From: Streptomyces sp. CB02366
GTDB lineage: Bacteria; Actinomycetota; Actinomycetes; Streptomycetales; Streptomycetaceae
Direction of reading: 5' to 3'
DNA: 64,000 bases
Assembly (NCBI RefSeq): GCF_001905905.1
Contig: NZ_LIVT01000004.1
Span: 193,970-257,969 of the forward strand
Below, in pieces: positions 56,900 to 64,000 of the stretch. The notes below the pieces were generated by a model that saw only the letters and a list, made by a program, of their open reading frames with translations, did not search any database and was not told the DNA's origin. How positions within the stretch are numbered: the first letter of the stretch is position 1; every line of letters starts with the position of its first letter. The position numbers and the translations under genes are program-made.

Positions 56900-58171
56900 C
56901 TACTCCCCCGCCGGTACGTGCTCGGCGGCGGCCCGCACGTCGATCTCGCGCCAGAAGCCGGCCCGGATCGCGTAGCGGTCGTGCTCGTCGATCTGGTCGT
57001 CCTTGTGGGCGAGGAGCCCGAAGCGGGCCGCGTACCGCAGGAGTTCGCCGTCGATCCGGTGCGGGATGCGCGGGTACATGGTGGAGAGCTTCTGCAGGTG
57101 GACGGTCTCGGGGAGGCGTTCCATCCAGCGGCGGGCGAAGACCTGGCCCACCTCGAAGGGGTCGCCGCCGACGGTGGTGATGTCCTCCTCCCGGTCCGCC
57201 CAGCGCTGTTCGGCGCTGGTGACCTGGGCGAGGGTGGGCAGCGACGCGGTCTCGGGGGGCTCGCCGAGGGCTCCGCCGCGCTCCACCCACCCCTTGTCGG
57301 AGGACCAGCGCAGCGTGGCGCCGGCGGGCTGGACCGGTTGCGGGCGGTCCGAGGCAGCCGCGTGGGCGCGCAGCGCGGCCAGGTCCTTGGGGGTGGGGAC
57401 GCCCCGGTGTCCGGCGGCGGGCGTCTCGGGAGCGGCGGCCGGCGTGGGGGCGGACGCGTCCGGGGCCGCGGGGCCGCCCCGGGCCGCGGCGGCGCGGGCC
57501 GCCTCCGAGGCGCGTTCGGCGGACGCGGCGAGGGCCGCTTCGGGCAGCGGCGCGGAGAGGATCGCGGTGATCTCGGGGCGGGTGGCGGGCTGCGGGACGC
57601 AGACGCCGCCGGCGTCCTTGGCGCGTACGGCCTTGGTGATCCAGGCCCGGTCGAGGACCCGCCGTTCGTCGGCCTCGGCGACCAGGTCCTCGGACTGGTT
57701 GTAGTCGCCGTCGGCGGCCTGGACGGCCCAGAGGTGGACGGCGACCCCGTGTTCCTTGGCGGACATCAGGCCGGGCAGCAGGTCGCCGTCGCCGGTCACC
57801 AGGACGATGTCGGAGCAGGCCCGGTTGCGGGCCAGTTCGGTCAGCTCGGCGTGCATGGCGGCGTCGACGCCCTTCTGCGCCCAACGCCCGTCGCTGCGGG
57901 TCAGGGCCCCGAGCCGGACGGTCACGCGGGGCATCACGCGGAGTCGGCGGTGTTCGGGCTGGGGCACCCGGTCGGGGGCCCCGTCGAACCAGTAGATGCG
58001 CAGCAGCGGCTGCCGGGTGTCAGCCTCGGCGCGCTCGCGCAGCCCCTGGACGAGGGCCGTGTGGTCCACGGTGATGCGGGAACGCGCGGGCTCTCCGGCC
58101 AGCAGACTGGCGGCTGCGCCCAGCAAGTAGCCGGCGTCCACCAGGACGACGCAACGGTCCACGCGTTCCAC
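56900..58171 (-). CDS. NYN-domain (PIN-like) putative ribonuclease
   Basis: A 423-residue protein. The N-terminal NYN domain (about residues 5-180) is a PIN-like nuclease fold. It starts CVVLVDAGYLLGAAA, with an acidic metal ligand at Asp 12, and has KGVDAAMHAELTELARN (about 99-115) and VLVTGDGDLLPGLMSA (about 123-138) with further ligands. An Ala/Pro-rich linker (about 220-275) follows, then a C-terminal domain (about 285-423, containing GDPFEVGQVFARRWMERLPE) that resembles a winged-helix/LOTUS-like module. It probably cleaves RNA; the target is unknown. It is a single gene. Confidence 0.88.
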   Translation of the reverse strand: MERVDRCVVLVDAGYLLGAAASLLAGEPARSRITVDHTALVQGLRERAEADTRQPLLRIYWFDGAPDRVPQPEHRRLRVMPRVTVRLGALTRSDGRWAQKGVDAAMHAELTELARNRACSDIVLVTGDGDLLPGLMSAKEHGVAVHLWAVQAADGDYNQSEDLVAEADERRVLDRAWITKAVRAKDAGGVCVPQPATRPEITAILSAPLPEAALAASAERASEAARAAAARGGPAAPDASAPTPAAAPETPAAGHRGVPTPKDLAALRAHAAASDRPQPVQPAGATLRWSSDKGWVERGGALGEPPETASLPTLAQVTSAEQRWADREEDITTVGGDPFEVGQVFARRWMERLPETVHLQKLSTMYPRIPHRIDGELLRYAARFGLLAHKDDQIDEHDRYAIRAGFWREIDVRAAAEHVPAGE

Positions 58172-58514
58172 CCTCTTCCAGACCTCGGGAACGGTTCAGC
58201 GGCCCGCTCCCCGATGACCGGGCCCGCTTACCCAGGGTTCGCTTCGAGTCTGCCCGACCGCGCGGGGGTAGGCGGCCGGAACTCGATCATCGGCGTGGCG
58301 GATCGGGTGAGGAGGGGGGAAGACGCCGGAAAGAAGCCGAAATGGCGGCGGAGCGGCGCAGGAGGAGGGTGGAGCTGCCGGGTGGAGGCCGGGTCCGGCG
58401 GTTCACCGGGGATTCCGCTACGCACGGTAATGATCCAACATGCACGGTTTGCGGGGCTATGTGAGTCTGACAGCGGTCCTGGACGGCCAGGACTCCCCAC
58501 AGGAGGCATTCACC
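58172..58514. other. Intergenic region without a gene
   Basis: A 343-bp region between the divergent NYN-protein gene and the small charged-protein gene. No frame resembles a protein. The 58400-58480 part is less G+C-rich and probably carries the promoter of the small gene. I could not fix -10 and -35 elements. Confidence 0.5.
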
Positions 58515-58688
58515 ATGGCCAAGAACAAGAACCGCAAGCAGGGCAGCCAGCACGACCGCGCGTCCGCGTCGGAGCGTGGCGCCGAGCAGGCCAAGTCGTC
58601 GGCGTTCGAGTCGCAGAGCCCGACGCAGGCCCAGGGCAGCCCGTCCGACGCGGCGCGCAAGCACCAGCGGCGCTTCGGCCACAACTGA
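58515..58688 (+). CDS. Small highly charged conserved protein
   Basis: A 57-residue, strongly hydrophilic protein starting MAKNKNRKQGSQHDRASASE and ending ARKHQRRFGHN. It is rich in Lys, Arg, Gln, Ser and Ala, with no hydrophobic core, so it is likely intrinsically disordered. Composition resembles small stress- or spore-associated proteins of Streptomyces, but the function is unknown. It has a strong AGGAGG ribosome binding site nine bases before the ATG. A 13-bp hairpin follows. These signals argue that it is a real, well-expressed gene. Confidence 0.85.
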   Translation: MAKNKNRKQGSQHDRASASERGAEQAKSSAFESQSPTQAQGSPSDAARKHQRRFGHN

Positions 58689-58713
58689 CGCGTCGGCCGC
58701 TCGCGGTCATCGA

Positions 58714-58755
58714 GACGAGAGGGGCGTCCCGCCGGTGCGGGGCGCCCCTCTCGTC
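58714..58755. terminator. Bidirectional terminator hairpin
   Basis: Perfect 13-bp arms (GACGAGAGGGGCG and complement) with a 16-base loop between the convergent small-protein and dnaE genes. Confidence 0.85.
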
Positions 58756-58777
58756 ATGACGTGTGCCGGGCCCCGGC

Positions 58778-61700
58778 TCAGCCGGCCAGGCAGGCCGGGC
58801 CGAGCAGCACCTTCAGGTCGCCGAAGAGGGCCGAGTCGGCCTTGACCCGGTGCCGGTCGAGCCTCAGGACCGTGGTCGTGCGGGGGCCCTGGAGCTTGAT
58901 GCGCACCTCGGTGTCGCCCCGGTGGTGGCTGAGCACCTCGCCGAGCCGGGTGACCATGGGCGGGGTGATCTTCACGGTGGGGATGGTGAGGACGACGGGG
59001 GCGTTGGCCCCCGCGTTGGAGATGTCGGGGACCTGCATCTCCATGGCGACCAGCCGGGGCACGTCCTCGCGCTTGTCGAGGCGTCCCTTGACGAAGACGA
59101 CGGTGTCCTCGACGAGCTGCGTGGAGACCAGCTGGTAGGTGGCGGGAAAGAACATGCACTCCAGGGAGCCCGCCAGGTCCTCCACGGTGGCGATGGCCCA
59201 GGCGTTGCCCTGCTTGGTCATCTTGCGCTGGAGGCCGGAGATGATGCCGCCGACGGTGACGACGGAGCCGTCCGAGTAGTCCCCGCCCATGAGCTGGGAG
59301 ATCGAGGCGTCGGCCTTGTCGGACAGGACGTGCTCCAGCCCGAACAGCGGGTGGTCGGAGACGTACAGGCCGAGCATCTCCCGCTCCTGGGCGAGCAGGT
59401 AGGACTTCTCCCACTCGATGTCGGAGAACTCCACGTCGAGGCCGAAGCCCGGCTCGCCGCTCTCCTCCTCGCCGCCGCCGAAGAGGTCGAACTGCCCCTC
59501 GGCCTCCTTGCGCTTGACCTGCACCACGTTGTCGATCATCGGCTCGTGGTGGGCGACCAGCCCCTTGCGGGTGTGGCCCATCTCGTCGAAGGCGCCGGCC
59601 TTGATGAGGGATTCGACGGTGCGCTTGTTGCAGACGACCGCCTCGACCTTGTCGAGGAAGTCGGGGAAGGAGCTGTACTTCCCCTTCGCCTTGCGGGTCC
59701 GGATGATCGAGTCGACGACGTTCTGGCCGACGTTGCGGATCGCGGTCAGGCCGAAGAGGATCACGTCGTCGCCCTGGGCGGCGAAGTTGGACAGCGACTC
59801 GTTGACGTTGGGCGGGAGCACCTTGATGCCCATGCGGCGGCACTCGTTGAGGTAGACCGCGGACTTGTCCTTGTCGTCCTTGACCGAGGTCAGCAGGGCG
59901 GCCATGTACTCGGCGGGGTAGTTCGCCTTGAGGTAGGCGGTCCAGTAGGTGACCAGGCCGTACGCCGAGGAGTGCGCTTTGTTGAACGCGTATCCGGCGA
60001 ACGGCACCAGGACGTCCCACAGCGCCTTGATCGCCTCGTCGGAGAAGCCCTTCTTCTTCGCGCCCGCCTCGAAGAGGACGAAGTTCTTCGCCAGCTCCTC
60101 GGGCTTCTTCTTGCCCATCACGCGGCGCAGGATGTCGGCCTCGCCGAGCGAGTACCCGGCGACGATCTGGGCGGCCTTCTGGACCTGCTCCTGGTAGACG
60201 ATCAGGCCGTAGGTGAGGCCGAGGACCTCCTTGAGGGGCTCCTCCAGCTCCGGGTGGATCGGGGTGATCTCCTGGCGGCCGTTCTTGCGCTCCGCGTAGT
60301 TCGTGTGCGAGTTCATGCCCATCGGGCCCGGCCGGTAGAGGGCCGAGACGGCGGAGATGTCCTCGAAGTTGTCGGGCTGCATCTGGCGCAGCAGGGAGCG
60401 CATGGGCCCGCCGTCGAACTGGAAGACGCCGAGCGTGTCGCCGCGGCAGAGCAGTTCGTACGTCTTGGGGTCGTCCAGCGGCAGGGCGAGCATCTCCAGG
60501 TCGATGCCCTTGTTGGACTTCACCATCTTGATGGCGTCGTCCATGATCGTCAGGTTGCGCAGGCCGAGGAAGTCCATCTTCAGCAGGCCCAGCGACTCGC
60601 ACTGCGGGTAGTCCCACTGCGTGATGGTGACGCCGTCGGTGTGCCGGACCCAGACGGGGGCGTGGTCGACGATCGGCTCGCTGGACATGATGACGCCGGC
60701 GGCGTGCACGCCCATCTGCCTCACCAGGCCCTCGACGCCCTTGGCGGTGTCGATGACCTTCTTGACGTCCGGCTCGTTCTCGTACATCGCCCGGATCTCG
60801 CCCGCCTCGCTGTAGCGCGGGTGCTTGGGGTCGGTGATGCCGTTGAGGTCGATGCCCTTGCCGAGGACGTCGGCGGGCATGGCCTTGGTGAGCCGGTCGC
60901 CCATCGCGTACGGGTAGCCCAGCACGCGGGCGGAGTCCTTGATGGCGTTCTTCGCCTTGATCTTGCCGTACGTGCCGATCATGGCGACCTTGTCGGCGCC
61001 GTACTTCTCGGTCACGTACCGGATCACCTCGACGCGCCGGCGCTCGTCGAAGTCGATGTCGACGTCGGGCATGGAGACGCGCTCGGGGTTGAGGAAGCGC
61101 TCGAAGATCAGCCCGTGCTCGATCGGGTCGAGGTCGGTGATGCCCATCGCGTACGCCACGATCGAACCGGCCGCCGAGCCGCGGCCGGGGCCCACCGCGA
61201 TGCCGTTGTTCTTGGCCCACATGATGAAGTCGGCGACGACGAGGAAGTACCCCGGGAACCCCATCTGGATGATGATGTCCATCTCGTACTCGACCTGCTT
61301 CTGCCGGTCGTCGGGGACCCCGTTCGGGAAGCGGCGGGCCATGCCGGCCCGGACCTCCTCCTGGAACCAGGTGATCTCCGTGAAGCCCTCGGGGATCTCG
61401 AACTTCGGCATGAGGTTCTTCGCCTCGAACATGCCGGTGGTGTCGATCTGCTGGGCGACCAGGAGGGTGTTGCGGCACCCCTCCTGCCAGGCGTCGGAGG
61501 AGTCGACGGCGTACATCTCCTCCGTCGTCTTCAGGTAGTAGCCGGTGCCGTCGAAGCGGAAGCGGTCGGGGTCGGAGAGGTTCTTGCCGGTCTGGATGCA
61601 GAGCAGGGCGTCGTGGGCGGTGGCCTCGTGGGCGTACGTGTAGTGGGAGTCGTTGGTCACGAGCGGCGGGATGTTCAGCTTCCTGCCGATCTCCAGCAGC

Positions 61701-62314
61701 CCGTCGCGGACCCGGCGCTCGATCTCGATACCGTGGTCCATCAGCTCCAGGAAGTACCTGCCCTCGCCGAAGATGTCCTTGTAGTCGGACGCCGCCCGGA
61801 CCGCCTCGTCGAACTGGCCGAGCCGCAGCCGGGTCTGCACCTCGCCCGAGGGGCAGCCGGTGGAGGCGATGAGCCCCTCGGACCACTGGGAGATGGTCTC
61901 CTTGTCCATCCGGGGCCACTTCTGGAGCCAGCCCTCGGCGTACGCGTCGGAGGAGAGCCGGAAGAGGTTGTGCAGTCCGGTCTTGTTCGCCGCCCAGATC
62001 GTCTTGTGGGTGTAACCACCGGATCCGGACACGTCGTCGCGCTTCTGGTGCGGCTGCCCCCACTGCACCTTGCGCTTGTGCTTGCGCGATTCCGGGGCGA
62101 CGTACGCCTCGATGCCGATGATCGGGGTGACGCCCGCCTTCTTCGCCGAGTGGAAGAAGTCGTAGGCCCCGTGGAGGTTGCCGTGATCGGTCATCGCGAT
62201 ATGCGTCATGCCCATCTCGTTGGCCGCCTCGAACATGTCCTTGAGCCGCGCCGCACCGTCCAGCAGCGAGTACTGGGTGTGAACGTGCAGGTGCGTGAAG
62301 GGCGGCTTGGTCAC
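58778..62314 (-). CDS. dnaE: DNA polymerase III alpha subunit
   Basis: The 1178-residue replicative polymerase. The N-terminal PHP domain starts FTHLHVHTQYSLLDGAARLK. The catalytic palm contains GPGRGSAAGSIVAYAMGITD and the paired Asp motif PDVDIDFDERRR (about residue 400). The fingers include KSNKGIDLEML. The tandem HhH domain, the OB-fold (VVTVGGIISGLQRKMT, about 1000) and a C-terminal domain follow. Length and order are those of DnaE1, not the mutagenic DnaE2. The start was set at GTG 62314 (VTKPPFTHL), with CGGAGG upstream. It stands alone and ends before a shared terminator. Confidence 0.97.
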   Translation of the reverse strand: MTKPPFTHLHVHTQYSLLDGAARLKDMFEAANEMGMTHIAMTDHGNLHGAYDFFHSAKKAGVTPIIGIEAYVAPESRKHKRKVQWGQPHQKRDDVSGSGGYTHKTIWAANKTGLHNLFRLSSDAYAEGWLQKWPRMDKETISQWSEGLIASTGCPSGEVQTRLRLGQFDEAVRAASDYKDIFGEGRYFLELMDHGIEIERRVRDGLLEIGRKLNIPPLVTNDSHYTYAHEATAHDALLCIQTGKNLSDPDRFRFDGTGYYLKTTEEMYAVDSSDAWQEGCRNTLLVAQQIDTTGMFEAKNLMPKFEIPEGFTEITWFQEEVRAGMARRFPNGVPDDRQKQVEYEMDIIIQMGFPGYFLVVADFIMWAKNNGIAVGPGRGSAAGSIVAYAMGITDLDPIEHGLIFERFLNPERVSMPDVDIDFDERRRVEVIRYVTEKYGADKVAMIGTYGKIKAKNAIKDSARVLGYPYAMGDRLTKAMPADVLGKGIDLNGITDPKHPRYSEAGEIRAMYENEPDVKKVIDTAKGVEGLVRQMGVHAAGVIMSSEPIVDHAPVWVRHTDGVTITQWDYPQCESLGLLKMDFLGLRNLTIMDDAIKMVKSNKGIDLEMLALPLDDPKTYELLCRGDTLGVFQFDGGPMRSLLRQMQPDNFEDISAVSALYRPGPMGMNSHTNYAERKNGRQEITPIHPELEEPLKEVLGLTYGLIVYQEQVQKAAQIVAGYSLGEADILRRVMGKKKPEELAKNFVLFEAGAKKKGFSDEAIKALWDVLVPFAGYAFNKAHSSAYGLVTYWTAYLKANYPAEYMAALLTSVKDDKDKSAVYLNECRRMGIKVLPPNVNESLSNFAAQGDDVILFGLTAIRNVGQNVVDSIIRTRKAKGKYSSFPDFLDKVEAVVCNKRTVESLIKAGAFDEMGHTRKGLVAHHEPMIDNVVQVKRKEAEGQFDLFGGGEEESGEPGFGLDVEFSDIEWEKSYLLAQEREMLGLYVSDHPLFGLEHVLSDKADASISQLMGGDYSDGSVVTVGGIISGLQRKMTKQGNAWAIATVEDLAGSLECMFFPATYQLVSTQLVEDTVVFVKGRLDKREDVPRLVAMEMQVPDISNAGANAPVVLTIPTVKITPPMVTRLGEVLSHHRGDTEVRIKLQGPRTTTVLRLDRHRVKADSALFGDLKVLLGPACLAG

Positions 62315-62517
62315 GGCGTCGGGCCTCCGGGAAGTCGGGCGATGACGGACGGGGGGACAGCGTGGAAGTCTACGACGTGACGGAGTCGGACGACGGGCAC
62401 TCCCGGCCTCCGCCGAGCGTTGGAGAGAGCGGAACACATGTCCGTTTTGTCATGCGCTCGGCCACCTGGACCCCCGGGCCGGCCGGAGACGCCCACAGCA
62501 GCAGGAGGCAGCGAGAA

Positions 62518-63855
62518 ATGTCGGAGACGCAGACCGGCGCGACAGAGCGCGGGGAGCAGATTCTCGCCGTTTTCGACACCGCCTTCGGCGAGCTGCTGGC
62601 CGCCGACCCGGCGGCCTTCCGGGTCAAGTTCCGCAAGATGGCGGGGTCCGCCTTCGCCTTCTACCGGGGGACGGCCTGCCTCTTCTACGAGGACCTGGAG
62701 CAGGAGCGGCACGGCGGCCCGTATGTGGACGAGCGCACGGGCCGGGTGTGGATCCACGGCGATCTGCACGCGGAGAACTTCGGCACGTACATGGACGCCA
62801 ACGGCCGCCTCGTCTTCAACGTGAACGACTTCGACGAGGCGTACGTGGGCCCCTTCACCTGGGACCTGAAGCGGTTCGCCGCCTCCGTGGCGCTCATCGG
62901 GTACGCGAAGGCCCTGGCGGACGAGCAGATCACCGATCTGGTCGGGATCTACGCCGCCGCCTACCGCGGGCGGATCCGCGCGCTGGCGACGGGCGCGAAG
63001 AACGACGAGGTGCCGCCGTTCACGCTGGACACCGCGGACGGGCCGCTGCTGGGGGCGCTGCGCGCGGCCCGGTCGCGCACCCGGTTCTCGCTGCTGGACT
63101 CCATGACCGTGATCCGGGACTTCGAACGCCGGTTCGCCGAGGGCGGCGGGACGATCGACCTGGACGCCGCGACGCGCTACAAGGTGCTCGCCGCGTTCGA
63201 CGGCTATCTGGAGACGCTGCCGGAGTCGAGCCTGACCCGCCCCGACTCCTACCGGGTCAAGGACGTGGTGGGCCGCCGGGGCATCGGCATCGGCTCCGCC
63301 GGGCTGCCGTCGTACAACATCCTCCTGGAGGGCAACAGCGACGCCCTGGAGAACGACGTGGTGATCTACCTCAAGCAGGCGCAGACCCCGGCGGTCTCCC
63401 GGCACATCACGGACGCGGCCGTGCGGGAGTACTTCCAGCACGAGGGGCACCGCACGGTGATCTCGCAGCGGGCGCTCCAGGCGCACGCGGACCCGTGGCT
63501 GGGCTGGACCGAGCTGGACGGGGCGGGCCAGCTGGTCGCCGAGGTCTCGCCGTACGCGGTCGACCTGGACTGGTCCGACATCGACGAGGTGGACGAGATC
63601 GCGGCGGTCGTCGCGGACCTGGGCCGGGCGACGGCCACGATGCACGCGGCGGCGGACGACGAGAGCGGCCACTCGCTGGTGCCGTTCTCCACGGAGCGGG
63701 CGATCGACGCCGCGATCGCCGCCGACGAGGAGGGCTTCGCGCCGATGCTGGTCGACTTCGCCCACGGTTACGGGGCGCGGGCCCGGGCGGACCACCAGAT
63801 CTTCGTGGACCTCTTCCGCAACGGGAGGATCCCGGGGCTGCGGGGGCCCGCCTGA
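62518..63855 (+). CDS. DUF2252 protein (kinase-like fold)
   Basis: A 445-residue cytosolic protein of the DUF2252 family. The motif VWIHGDLHAENFG (HGD at residues 80-82, Asn 87) and NVNDFDEAYVGPF (Asp 104 and Asp 106) mirror the catalytic and metal-binding loops of aminoglycoside-phosphotransferase-like kinases. WDLKRFAASVALIGYAKAL follows. ELDGAGQLVAEVSPYAVDLDW is in the C-terminal half. No substrate is known for the family. The ATG at 62518 has AGGAGG upstream. It is divergent from dnaE across about 200 bp. Confidence 0.88.
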   Translation: MSETQTGATERGEQILAVFDTAFGELLAADPAAFRVKFRKMAGSAFAFYRGTACLFYEDLEQERHGGPYVDERTGRVWIHGDLHAENFGTYMDANGRLVFNVNDFDEAYVGPFTWDLKRFAASVALIGYAKALADEQITDLVGIYAAAYRGRIRALATGAKNDEVPPFTLDTADGPLLGALRAARSRTRFSLLDSMTVIRDFERRFAEGGGTIDLDAATRYKVLAAFDGYLETLPESSLTRPDSYRVKDVVGRRGIGIGSAGLPSYNILLEGNSDALENDVVIYLKQAQTPAVSRHITDAAVREYFQHEGHRTVISQRALQAHADPWLGWTELDGAGQLVAEVSPYAVDLDWSDIDEVDEIAAVVADLGRATATMHAAADDESGHSLVPFSTERAIDAAIAADEEGFAPMLVDFAHGYGARARADHQIFVDLFRNGRIPGLRGPA

Positions 63856-63921
63856 CCTCGGTACGCCGCCCCCGGGGCCCCGGGACTCTCAGCCTCTTTT
63901 AAGGTCCGCTTACCTCGGCGC

Positions 63922-64000
63922 ATGACACACTTTCCGGCGATGGACATCTCAGGGACGCAGCTCAGGGTCGCGCGCGCGACGGTCTTCACCGCGCTCGTCG
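63922..64000 (+). CDS. Start of a membrane protein gene (partial)
   Basis: The open frame begins ATG 63922 (MTHFPAMDISGTQLRVARAT and onward) or ATG 63940 (MDISGTQLRV) and runs off the window edge. The segment after Arg/Ala-rich residues (TVFTALV) looks like the beginning of a membrane helix. It resembles a conserved Streptomyces membrane protein found near dnaE. Too little is visible to name a family. Confidence 0.5.
   Translation, partial: MTHFPAMDISGTQLRVARATVFTALV

Noticed and set aside
58763..62380. A 1205-codon plus-strand open frame opposite dnaE
   Set aside because: It is an antisense shadow of dnaE. The composition is dominated by Asp, Glu, Leu, Val and Gly repeats, with no recognisable domain.
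62430..62444. LexA-like box (GAAC-acat-GTCC) between dnaE and the DUF2252 gene
   Set aside because: Only 8 of 12 positions fit the SOS consensus, and replicative dnaE is not usually under LexA. Chance is more likely.
63901..63918. Iron-box-like AGGT...ACCT before the partial gene at the right edge
   Set aside because: The half-sites are one base closer than in real iron boxes, and the gene it would control is not visible enough to judge.

Overview
The window is chromosomal DNA from a Streptomyces or very close relative. The evidence is very high G+C with strong third-position G/C bias, frequent GTG starts, and many short ATGA/GTGA gene overlaps. It also holds families typical of the genus: TrpM, the HGxxPAAW membrane protein, the bifunctional isomerase PriA, a large LuxR-type (LAL) regulator, and a secreted trypsin very like that of S. 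griseus. The gene set (gltBD, lgt, trpCMBA, trpE, the his cluster, dnaE) is the conserved core around the trp and his loci of Streptomyces. The first 67 bases are pure G, which looks like a contig-end artefact. I saw no rRNA, tRNA, CRISPR array, insertion sequence or prophage.

Layout. 1-0.9 kb: contig edge with no convincing gene. 0.9-5.7 kb: aminopeptidase N, a frameshifted MHYT-domain relic, chorismate mutase and an AraC-type regulator. 5.8-11.3 kb: GH35 beta-galactosidase, secreted trypsin, an HExxH/zinc-ribbon protein, an ankyrin protein and an acetyltransferase. 11.6-16.8 kb: DEAD-box helicase next to a cold-shock protein, a PPOX flavoprotein behind a perfect palindrome, a second acetyltransferase, HutD and a rhomboid protease. 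17-23 kb: glutamate synthase gltBD. 23.5-27.9 kb: a VIT/CCC1 metal transporter with iron-box-like sites upstream, then a tightly overlapping operon of an internally deleted ADP-ribosylglycohydrolase, a ribokinase-like kinase, a CoA transferase and a CoA-ester lyase. 28-37.2 kb: lgt, a DsbA-like protein, trpA-trpB-trpM-trpC, three small membrane proteins, trpE and hisI. 37.2-43.6 kb: a TIGR03085 protein, PucR-type and LAL-type regulators, and a secreted polyester-hydrolase-like cutinase. 43.8-49.6 kb: the operon hisD-hisC-hisB-(55-aa membrane protein)-hisH-priA-ridA-hisF. 49.8-64 kb: a beta-helix membrane protein, a Lon-substrate-binding-domain protein, YbaK, an ABC exporter pair, a NYN protein, a small charged protein, dnaE, a DUF2252 protein, and the start of a further gene.

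How the genes work together. Chorismate mutase, trpE and trpCBA direct chorismate to aromatic amino acids. PriA, lying in the his operon, is expected to supply the TrpF step that the trp cluster lacks, so the two pathways share an enzyme. GltBD supplies glutamate, and thus nitrogen, for both. Lgt, the DsbA-like protein, the rhomboid protease, trypsin and the cutinase-like enzyme belong to the cell envelope and secretion.

The most interesting items are: the PfkB/CoA-transferase/lyase operon with its shortened ADP-ribosylglycohydrolase; two iron-box-like sequences before the VIT transporter; near-perfect palindromes before the GH35 and PPOX genes; a PET-hydrolase-like cutinase; the 55-aa membrane protein and RidA embedded in the his operon; and several genes with a -10-like hexamer 6-8 nt before the start codon, which suggests leaderless mRNAs. 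I found no clearly new defence or biosynthetic system; most of the window is conserved core.
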